Source: Acidobacteriaceae bacterium
Lineage (GTDB): Bacteria > Acidobacteriota > Terriglobia > Terriglobales > SbA1
DNA length: 8,867 bases
Direction: 5' to 3'
NCBI GenBank assembly: GCA_003156615.1
Contig: PMHI01000517.1
Coordinates: 1,948 to 10,814, forward strand
The translations under genes and the position numbers were made by a program. This document shows positions 1-6,269 of this stretch, piece by piece. Every line of letters starts with the position of its first letter. The first letter of the stretch is position 1. Under the pieces are notes generated by a model. The model was not told the DNA's origin and did no database searches. It worked only from the letters and a program-made list of their open reading frames with translations.

Positions 1-153
1 GAGATCGGAGAAGCGGTTGATTTTGTCGTGCATGTCGAGCGGCAGCCGGGCCGCCGCATCCTCCGCGAAGTGCTGGCGCTTCGCGGCTACGACCGCGATG
101 CCAAACGCTTTTTGATCGAACCGGTATTCGAGGTGAAACATGCCACACCATAG
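1..153 (+). CDS. VirB11/TrbB/CpaF-type secretion ATPase, C-terminal end (5' truncated by window)
   Basis: Frame 1 is open from the window edge to a TAG at 151-153, giving 50 residues that begin EIGEAVDFVVHVERQPGRR. In hexameric secretion ATPases of the VirB11/TrbB/CpaF group the C-terminus carries this pattern: an Ala/Ile-rich helix, a hydrophobic strand ending in 'hER', then a GRR turn and a strand. The closing part (LALRGYD followed by RFLIEPVFEV) also fits the end of the family. Such ATPases sit at the cytoplasmic face of a type IV secretion or Tad-like channel and energise pilus assembly and substrate transfer. The Walker motifs lie upstream of the window and cannot be checked. The frame overlaps the next gene by 14 bases, indicating one operon with possible translational coupling. 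The family call rests on a short stretch, so the exact subfamily is open. Confidence 0.72.
   Translation, partial: EIGEAVDFVVHVERQPGRRILREVLALRGYDRDAKRFLIEPVFEVKHATP
130..136 (+). promoter_or_regulatory. Ribosome binding site for the primase gene
   Basis: GAGGTGA lies just upstream of the ATG at 140, inside the end of the upstream ATPase gene. It supports the choice of ATG 140 as the start even though that start overlaps the preceding gene. Confidence 0.6.
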
Positions 154-1111
154 CAGTGGAGATGGAACCAGTACCGCCGCTGACTTCCTCAGCCGTTGCT
201 TCGCTCCCGATGAAACGATTGCCCTGCTCATCCGGAGAGAATCTCCTAACAAGACCCTTCAGCGAATTGCGTCGTTGGAACAGGCGCTTGCGCCTCGTTA
301 CCTCGGCTGGCTCGCCCACGAAAACTCTATCGGAGCGAACATCTATGTGTCTGCCAATCCGCTTCGCCCTGCCAGCCGCAAACGCACCAAAGGGTGCATC
401 GCCGCGATCCGGCATCTCTATCTGGATTTAGATCATGACGGAGAGGCCCGCCTCAGTTCGCTCCGGGCCTCGGATGCGGTTCCCCCGCCGAATGCCGTGG
501 TATCGACATCGCTCGGTAAGTACCAGATCCTTTGGCGAGTGGACGGCTTCACTCTCGAACAGCAGGAAAGCGCACTGAAACTGCTTGCCATTACCTTTGG
601 CGGTGATCGTGCCTGCACGGACTGCAACCGGCTTCTCCGCCTGCCCGGCTTCCTCAATCGCAAGTACGATCCTGCCTATCCCGTCACGGTCGAATACCCC
701 GGCGATTCCACTTGGAATTCCGATGACTTTCGCCTGGATATTTTAGCGGCGGATGCCATCCTTCCCTACCGTTCAATCACACCACGCACGCATCCCGCGA
801 ACCAAACCAATTCCGAACACGATTGGGGCTGGGTTCTGCATCAACTTGCCCGTGGAAAGGACGCCGCAAAGCTCACGCGAAAGCTGGCTTCGCGCCGTTC
901 CGATAAGCCCAATCCTCTTTACTACGCTCAGCGGACCGTTGACGTGGCATCGGCCAGGCTTTGGCTCATCGAAGGCGTTCCGATGCATGACGTTGTCACG
1001 ATGCTCGAATTCCGCCGCCGCTTCGAGATCCCCGCTGCACTTTGCTCCGCTCGTGCGCGGGAGATTGCGCTGACGGCGCAGCGGATGATCACCCGGAGAA
1101 AGATTGCCTGA
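140..1111 (+). CDS. RepB-family DNA primase-like protein of a conjugative element
   Basis: This 323-residue protein resembles RepB-like primases of the archaeo-eukaryotic primase superfamily, which synthesise short primers on single-stranded plasmid or element DNA in the cytoplasm. Visible marks are the acidic metal-binding motif LYLDLDHDG (residues 93-101, Asp96 and Asp98), the segment STSLGKYQILWRV (122-134) at the place of the second motif, and NRLLRLPGFLNRKY (163-176), which matches the conserved 'R-LPG-N-K' block of the family. After about residue 226 follows a helical tail containing SEHDWGWVLHQLARG and a YAQRTVDVAS segment, a layout I associate with element-borne primases. The second motif often has His; here the position reads Lys-Tyr-Gln (127-129). 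The gene overlaps the secretion ATPase upstream and is followed after 51 bases by the coupling-protein gene, so it is probably a conjugative primase acting on transferred DNA. A replication-initiation primase is the alternative. Confidence 0.8.
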   Translation: MPHHSSGDGTSTAADFLSRCFAPDETIALLIRRESPNKTLQRIASLEQALAPRYLGWLAHENSIGANIYVSANPLRPASRKRTKGCIAAIRHLYLDLDHDGEARLSSLRASDAVPPPNAVVSTSLGKYQILWRVDGFTLEQQESALKLLAITFGGDRACTDCNRLLRLPGFLNRKYDPAYPVTVEYPGDSTWNSDDFRLDILAADAILPYRSITPRTHPANQTNSEHDWGWVLHQLARGKDAAKLTRKLASRRSDKPNPLYYAQRTVDVASARLWLIEGVPMHDVVTMLEFRRRFEIPAALCSARAREIALTAQRMITRRKIA

Positions 1112-1146
1112 TCGAGCAATTCCGCTAGAAAGCTGGCTGCTTCCGC

Positions 1147-1154
1147 AGGAAGGA
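1147..1154 (+). promoter_or_regulatory. Ribosome binding site for the coupling-protein gene
   Basis: AGGAAGGA stands 8 bases before ATG 1163, a strong Shine-Dalgarno match at good spacing. It decides the start over the in-frame ATG two codons later (1169). Confidence 0.7.
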
Positions 1155-1162
1155 AATAAACA

Positions 1163-3289
1163 ATGGCAATGACAGAGTGGGGACGCAAGGAAACGGTTAT
1201 CTGGCCACCGCACAGCCCGATTTACACGTATGGAGCGGTATTCATGACGGTCGTTCTTACCGGACTTTTTCTTTACTGTTGGTTCAGCTTCGGCAACAGC
1301 CCACTCCAGCGTTTCTATATGCCAACCTACATCCGGTCGAGTGTCGCGGGAGCAATCGGAACCAGCCGCAGGGACAACTACCGGATGCTCATCTTGGCCG
1401 CTCGCGGAATTCCGCCGCGTCTGGCGACCAACGCCGACGTGACAGACGGCCAGACGCCGGAACCAGGCGGCAAACCCATCCCGCTTGCCCTCTCGCAGCC
1501 CGCCTTGCGGCGCGGCTATGTTCTCCTTTACCTGGGACCGGAGCAGAGCTATATCGACGCGCCCTTGAGTGCCTACCTCAGGAGTGCGGTTTACGGTGGC
1601 GATAGCCTTTTCGACCTCTATAAGCTCCCGCTGCTTTTCGGTTTGGCATCACTGCTCATCCTGCTGCCGTTTTCTACCGCCAAAGACGTTCGACGACGCA
1701 AGGAATTGAGATACGGACGGCGACTGAAAGGTCCCGAGATGATGACGCCGAGGGAGTTCAACAGCAGGGTTGGAGGAGATGGCATAGGCATAAAAACCGA
1801 TGGGATGAAGGCGATGCTCCGCATACCAGGGCGGGCGGAGGCACAGCACATGCAGATCATCGGAGATACTGGCGCGGGCAAGACCTTGATCATGCTCCAG
1901 ATCCTTCGGCAGATAAAACATCGTGGCGATTCAGCCATCGTCTACGACCCTGCCCGGGAGTTCGTAAAGCGGTTTTACGATCCTAGGAATGGCGACGTGA
2001 TCCTGAATCCACTCGATAAGCGGTGCCCGTATTGGGGGCCCGCGGAAGAACTCCGCCGCCGCTCCGAGGCAAAGGCGCTGGCCGTGTCTCTTTTTCAGCC
2101 GTCGCAGGACAAGAAGGGTGAGTTTTTCATCGAGTCCCCGCAAAAGATCTTTGCCTACCTGATGGCCTATGGCCCCACACCAGAGGAGTTAGTGAAGTGG
2201 ATGTCAGACCCGCTGGAGATCGACCGAAGGCTGAAAGGAACGGAACATGCCTACCTGATCAACCCCAAGGCGGAGCATCAGCGCAGCAGTGTTCTTGGCT
2301 CGCTTGGATTGGTCGCCGACAGCCTACGCCTTCTCCCGAAGAAGGGCGAGGGGAATGGCGAGTGGTCGGCCACGGATTGGGCCGAGACGCGACAGGGCTG
2401 GATCTTCATCACTTCGCTCGCCGCTGAACGGGAAGCCCTTCGGCCCCTCCAAAGTCTGTGGATCGACTTGCTCGTCTTGCGTCTCCTAAATGAGCCGAAG
2501 GAGGGCCAGAAGCGGGCATGGTTCGTGATCGACGAGTTGGCAAGTTTGCAGAAGCTCCCCCAGCTCCATACCGCCATTACGGAAAATCGAAAGAGCAAGA
2601 ATCCGGTGATTCTGGGCTTCCAGGGTAAGGGCCAACTGGAATATCTTTACGGCCACCTGGCTGAGGTCTTGCTATCCCAACCGGCAACCAGCATTTGGCT
2701 GAAGACGAAAGAGCCGACCGCTGGCGAGTGGGTCAGCAAGTTCATTGGCAAGGTCGAGATCGAACGGCTACGCGAGAGCCACTTCGACGGCTCCCGCGCT
2801 GGGCGAAACTTCGCGCTGGACCGGCAGATTGAGCCGCTGGTAATGGAGTCCGAAATCTCCGGGCTCAAGGATCTCGACGCCTATATGAAGTACGAGAACT
2901 TTGTGACGCGCTTCTCCTTCCCCTACTTCGATATGCCGGTTGTCGCCAGTGATTTCGATCTCCGCGATACGCCCGATGACACGCTCCCCTACGATCCCAA
3001 AAACATCGTAGCGGCTAAGCCCCAGGTGCGCCCAGTCGAACTGAGGCAGGAACGAAATGCGCCCATACTGCCACAGCAAGAATCGCCACGGACAGCGACC
3101 GAAATACCGCAGCAGGAGAACGACCTTGATAGGAACGTCAATGCCCAACTAAGCCTCAATCTCGGGGATAGCAACTGCCCTGCTCACCCTTTCGAAAGCA
3201 CTCCGGCTGGCCGGGCGCAGATCTACCACCTTGAGACACTCAGACGGATTGGTTACCACCAGAGAAGCGAACCAAACACTACGGAATGA
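1163..3289 (+). CDS. VirD4/TraD-type type IV coupling protein (DNA-translocating ATPase)
   Basis: The product (708 residues) would be the inner-membrane coupling protein that takes the relaxase-DNA complex and pumps it into the type IV secretion channel. It has two membrane segments near the N-terminus (about 22-42 and 155-171), enclosing a roughly 110-residue extracytoplasmic loop, as in TrwB/TraD. The cytoplasmic motor follows. Walker A is GDTGAGKT (234-241), preceded by QHMQIIG. Next come a YDPAREF stretch (261-267), a motif resembling coupling-protein 'D-K-E' blocks, Walker B in WFVIDELASL (453-462; Asp457, Glu458), and a glutamine-containing motif GFQGKGQLEYLYG (485-497). The region after about 610 is a Pro/Gln-rich, low-conservation tail that often determines substrate choice in this family. 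No frameshift or lost motor residue is seen. It closes the conjugation gene series; a 169-base gap separates it from the next gene. Confidence 0.9.
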   Translation: MAMTEWGRKETVIWPPHSPIYTYGAVFMTVVLTGLFLYCWFSFGNSPLQRFYMPTYIRSSVAGAIGTSRRDNYRMLILAARGIPPRLATNADVTDGQTPEPGGKPIPLALSQPALRRGYVLLYLGPEQSYIDAPLSAYLRSAVYGGDSLFDLYKLPLLFGLASLLILLPFSTAKDVRRRKELRYGRRLKGPEMMTPREFNSRVGGDGIGIKTDGMKAMLRIPGRAEAQHMQIIGDTGAGKTLIMLQILRQIKHRGDSAIVYDPAREFVKRFYDPRNGDVILNPLDKRCPYWGPAEELRRRSEAKALAVSLFQPSQDKKGEFFIESPQKIFAYLMAYGPTPEELVKWMSDPLEIDRRLKGTEHAYLINPKAEHQRSSVLGSLGLVADSLRLLPKKGEGNGEWSATDWAETRQGWIFITSLAAEREALRPLQSLWIDLLVLRLLNEPKEGQKRAWFVIDELASLQKLPQLHTAITENRKSKNPVILGFQGKGQLEYLYGHLAEVLLSQPATSIWLKTKEPTAGEWVSKFIGKVEIERLRESHFDGSRAGRNFALDRQIEPLVMESEISGLKDLDAYMKYENFVTRFSFPYFDMPVVASDFDLRDTPDDTLPYDPKNIVAAKPQVRPVELRQERNAPILPQQESPRTATEIPQQENDLDRNVNAQLSLNLGDSNCPAHPFESTPAGRAQIYHLETLRRIGYHQRSEPNTTE

Positions 3290-3357
3290 ACTCGTTGCGC
3301 GGGGGTCGAATCGAGTGTGGCGGCGCTGGGCTCCAAAACCCCAGTCCGGAGAGGCTT

Positions 3358-3386
3358 TCGGGACGACGGACTTCCCGACTTTATTT
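3358..3386 (+). terminator. Putative rho-independent terminator after the conjugation operon
   Basis: TCGGGA (3358-3363) can pair perfectly with TCCCGA (3373-3378) across a 9-base loop, and the 3' arm is followed directly by CTTTATTT. The stem is only 6 bp and the tail is interrupted, so termination would be moderate. Two overlapping hairpins (3344-3364 and 3343-3372) exclude this fold, which would make it conditional. Its place between the coupling-protein gene and the CHAT gene fits a transcription boundary. Confidence 0.4.
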
Positions 3387-3387
3387 G

Positions 3388-3420
3388 ATCCCTCGTGAAA
3401 CTTTCTAGAACGGGAGGGAT
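3388..3420. promoter_or_regulatory. Inverted repeat upstream of the CHAT operon, possible operator
   Basis: ATCCCTC (3388-3394) and GAGGGAT (3414-3420) are perfect inverted 7-bp arms separated by 19 bases, and the spacer contains the 8-bp palindrome TTCTAGAA (3403-3410). The site ends 38 bases before the CHAT start codon. A weak -10-like TAAGAT follows at 3423-3428, without a good -35 at the usual distance. A regulator binding the repeat would cover the probable promoter. Function is inferred from position and symmetry only; a transcript hairpin is the alternative. Confidence 0.3.
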
Positions 3421-3458
3421 TCTAAGATCACAACACTTGTCATTTAAGACCCAGCTTC

Positions 3459-6269
3459 ATGGACGAAAAGCACCTGATGTCCGGGAACGGGTTGACCTCA
3501 GTCTCTGAGAAGCACTCAGCACCAGAAGAATCTCGCGTGAGGATTCGTGTCCCAACCCGGCTGGCACTTACTGTCGCCATAGCTCTGGCAGTTCTAACTA
3601 CCTGCTCGTACTACGTCTTCAGCCTGCGCCGCCGAGTGGTGACTCCGACCGGCATCGCTGCCTTCGACATTGATTCCGCGGACGCACAGCTCTCGGCAGA
3701 TCCCCAAGTCCTGCTTGCTGTTGCAGACCGCTTCTATTTCCTAAATAACGGACCGGCAGCAACCCCGCTCTACGCCAGAGCCGAGAAGCTATTCTCGGAG
3801 CGGGGCGATACGCCGAACGAACTTCACGCCAGGGTGGGCCGCGTCAGATCAGGCGCCGAAACTATGTCGTTTGTCGACCTTTCGCGGTTCTTGAACGAAG
3901 AGCTACAGAATCCCGTCGTGCAAGCTGACAAGAAACTGCAGCTTTGGTGCCTGATCGCGAAGGGCTACACCGATATCGAGGTTGACTATCGAGCTGCGAA
4001 ACGAGATTGGTTGGAGGCCCGGGAGATTGCGAACGCATTGGGTGAGAATCAATGGGGAACTCGGGCTTCCGGGGAATTAGGGCTGGTCGCCTTCCTTGAG
4101 GGAAATCCCGGACGAGCTGCGCGACTGCTAGGGAGCGCCTTGCTCTCGACGATGGCCAGCGGCGACACGGGCGGTCAGATCAGGTTCCTGGAATTGATAG
4201 GCAGAGGCTTCGAAGAGGTGAATCGTCATACTGAGGCACTGAGATTTTTTGAGCGAGCAATCAGGCTGGCTGACGCGGAAAAAGACTGCGGTCTGCCTTT
4301 CATGGCGTATGAAGGAAAAGCACGAGCGCTGGTGGCCTTGGGCAAACCCGATGAGGCAAAGAGGGTGCTTGAGGACGCACTCGGCAAAGCCCGATCACAA
4401 CAGAAGCGAGGTCACGAGGCGGAGGTGTTGATCTTGCTTGGAAAGCTGGCTGCGCAAGCCGGAGACAGAAACGAGGCCATCGCCGATTTGGAATCTGCCG
4501 GACAATTCGCTAAACGGGTGCAATTCTTCCGAATGGAAGCCGACGCCATGTTCGAATTGGCGACCATGTATCGCGATGCTGGAGATCTCGCCACCGCGGA
4601 ACTACGTGCTACCGATGGCCTCGCCGCAAGCCAGCGTGTTGGCGATCGCTATTATGTGCCTCGCAACCTGACCATTCTTGCCGATTTGAAGGCGCGCCGC
4701 GGTCGCTTTACCGAAGCCAATGCCCTCTATGAACAAGCTGAAGACGTGATTGAGGGCCTGCTCATCAGCGTGAATGAACCGTACTGGAACAGTTCAGTGG
4801 CTGCTTCGATGAGTCAAACGTATTTGCAGCACTTTGAACTCGTCAGAAAGAGCGGCGATGTGCCGGGCTCCTTCCGAGTCTTGGAACGAGTACGCGGACG
4901 AACTTTGGCTTGGGCCCTCGAAGACCGGAAGGTACTTCCCGCGGAGGAATCCGGACAAACAGCATCGCTTGAAAGCGATCTTGCGGGTCTACAAGTGCAG
5001 TTAATGCAAACCAACAGTGCCGATGAACGCGAGCGACTCTTGGACGAGTTGGTCGAGGACGAGCGTCGTCTTGGACTGGCCTGGACGAAGGGAGACGCCT
5101 CAAGCGGCGGCCTGCCAGCGCAACCTGCGCCATTAGCGAAAGTGCAGGAAGACCTGAAACCAGACGAAGTGCTTCTGGAGTACGTGCTTGACGACCCGAC
5201 TTCCTACTGTGTGGTGGTTTCGAGAAACGGAGCGTACGTCCGAGCGCTGCCCGCCGGGGGCAAGGACATCGAGAAATTAAGCCAGCAGTTGGTCGCCGAA
5301 ATCCGCGCCAAGGGCGCCGGTGCTGAACTTTCAAAGCGACTCTACGCGGTGCTCGTGAAACCCCTCCCGGAAGCAGCCACAGCGACACGATTCATCATCG
5401 CACCAGATGGCGTATTGAACCTGCTGCCGTTTGAAGTTCTTCGTGATAGCCAAGGCGCGTACCTCCTAAAATCTCGCGTCATAAGCAACGTGCCTTCCGG
5501 TACGATCTTAGACCGGCTTCGCCGCACAGAGAATCAGCAATGGGCCCCCAGACCTCTGCTGGCCTTGGGCGATGTCGCCTACGAAAATCAAGGGGCCGCA
5601 GGACGGAAAATTCCCACTCCGGCTTCGGTTCGTGAGCGAATTGAGCGCGGCATTGCGGATCTGTCGGGGATAGGGCTTTATGACCTTCCGCAGACGCGAG
5701 CGGAAGTTGAGGAAATCGGTAAAATCGTTGGGTCAGACGCGGTAATCCTGGTCGGCAAGGACGCCACGGAAACTGCATTCAAGAAGGAGCCACTCGATCA
5801 GTTTCGTATCTTGCATTTGGCTGTCCATGGATTCGCGGACACGCAGTACCCAGAACGGTCAGCACTGGTATTAGGCACCGACCCAAAATCGAGTGACGAC
5901 GGATTGTTGCAAGCCCGGGAGATCATGAGGCTGCGTTTGAACGCCGAACTGACGACTCTTTCTGCCTGCGATAGCGGGGTCGGCAAGCTGCAGGGACAGG
6001 AAGGCATCAGCAACCTGGTAGAAGCGTTTCTGGTCGCTGGGTCAAAGTCGGTAGTAGCGAGTCTGTGGAACGCAGACGACACCTCTGCCAGTGCATTGAT
6101 GGAACAGTTTTACCAGCGCCTGGCTCGGGGTGAGGATACGAGTTCGGCCCTGCGAAACGCGAAGCTTGACCTGCTGGCAAAATACGGTGACCAAATGAGC
6201 CCATTCTACTGGGCGGCATTCATAGCCGTAGGCGAGACCTCCACACCGATCGGTATAAGGCAACAATGA
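3459..6269 (+). CDS. Membrane-anchored TPR protein with C-terminal CHAT (caspase-like) protease domain
   Basis: The 936-residue product belongs to the TPR-CHAT proteins, cysteine proteases of the caspase/separase clan in which helical repeats sense a partner and control the protease. Residues 1-33 are polar and end in an Arg-rich stretch; one membrane segment follows (about 35-55), then LRRR. Residues about 75-480 are helical repeats with TPR-like signatures, clearest around 252-272, 286-310, 327-350, 366-390 and 408-430 (alternating 'LG-P-EA' and 'A-' helices). A charged helix (500-540) leads into the CHAT domain, about 565-926. The catalytic pair is His790 in HLAVHG and Cys837 in LSACDSG, both intact, with the usual LVEAFLVAGSKSVVASLW and FYWAAFIAVG blocks after them. 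No upstream in-frame start exists before the TAA at 3423; ATG 3459 has no clear Shine-Dalgarno, and ATG 3477 is possible. The stop overlaps the S41 gene. Substrate unknown. Confidence 0.9.
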   Translation: MDEKHLMSGNGLTSVSEKHSAPEESRVRIRVPTRLALTVAIALAVLTTCSYYVFSLRRRVVTPTGIAAFDIDSADAQLSADPQVLLAVADRFYFLNNGPAATPLYARAEKLFSERGDTPNELHARVGRVRSGAETMSFVDLSRFLNEELQNPVVQADKKLQLWCLIAKGYTDIEVDYRAAKRDWLEAREIANALGENQWGTRASGELGLVAFLEGNPGRAARLLGSALLSTMASGDTGGQIRFLELIGRGFEEVNRHTEALRFFERAIRLADAEKDCGLPFMAYEGKARALVALGKPDEAKRVLEDALGKARSQQKRGHEAEVLILLGKLAAQAGDRNEAIADLESAGQFAKRVQFFRMEADAMFELATMYRDAGDLATAELRATDGLAASQRVGDRYYVPRNLTILADLKARRGRFTEANALYEQAEDVIEGLLISVNEPYWNSSVAASMSQTYLQHFELVRKSGDVPGSFRVLERVRGRTLAWALEDRKVLPAEESGQTASLESDLAGLQVQLMQTNSADERERLLDELVEDERRLGLAWTKGDASSGGLPAQPAPLAKVQEDLKPDEVLLEYVLDDPTSYCVVVSRNGAYVRALPAGGKDIEKLSQQLVAEIRAKGAGAELSKRLYAVLVKPLPEAATATRFIIAPDGVLNLLPFEVLRDSQGAYLLKSRVISNVPSGTILDRLRRTENQQWAPRPLLALGDVAYENQGAAGRKIPTPASVRERIERGIADLSGIGLYDLPQTRAEVEEIGKIVGSDAVILVGKDATETAFKKEPLDQFRILHLAVHGFADTQYPERSALVLGTDPKSSDDGLLQAREIMRLRLNAELTTLSACDSGVGKLQGQEGISNLVEAFLVAGSKSVVASLWNADDTSASALMEQFYQRLARGEDTSSALRNAKLDLLAKYGDQMSPFYWAAFIAVGETSTPIGIRQQ
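6257..6269 (+). promoter_or_regulatory. Coupled stop/start (ATGA) between the CHAT and S41 genes with short ribosome binding site
   Basis: AAGG (6257-6260) stands 5 bases before ATG 6266, and the ATG shares bases with the TGA stop of the CHAT gene (6267-6269). This 4-base overlap indicates termination-reinitiation and linked dosage of the two proteases. Confidence 0.65.

Noticed and set aside
3437..3442. TTGTCA resembling a -35 box
   Set aside because: A matching -10 would fall at or past the CHAT start codon, so it cannot drive that gene from the annotated start.
879..4451. 11-base sequence GAAAGCTGGCT found at 879, 1128 and 4441
   Set aside because: Repeated 11-mers are expected by chance in a window of this size, and two copies sit inside coding sequence without any pattern.
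4843..5388. Long minus-strand open frame (181 codons) inside the CHAT gene, Arg/Pro rich
   Set aside because: It lies wholly within the well-supported CHAT coding region, its composition (RRAALGRTLRF, RPTRPRVARV) is that of an antisense shadow, and no domain is visible.
3459..6269. Craspase-type (CRISPR type III-E) role for the TPR-CHAT protein
   Set aside because: No Cas7-11/gRAMP gene or CRISPR repeats are in the window, and the membrane segment is unlike what I know of Csx29.
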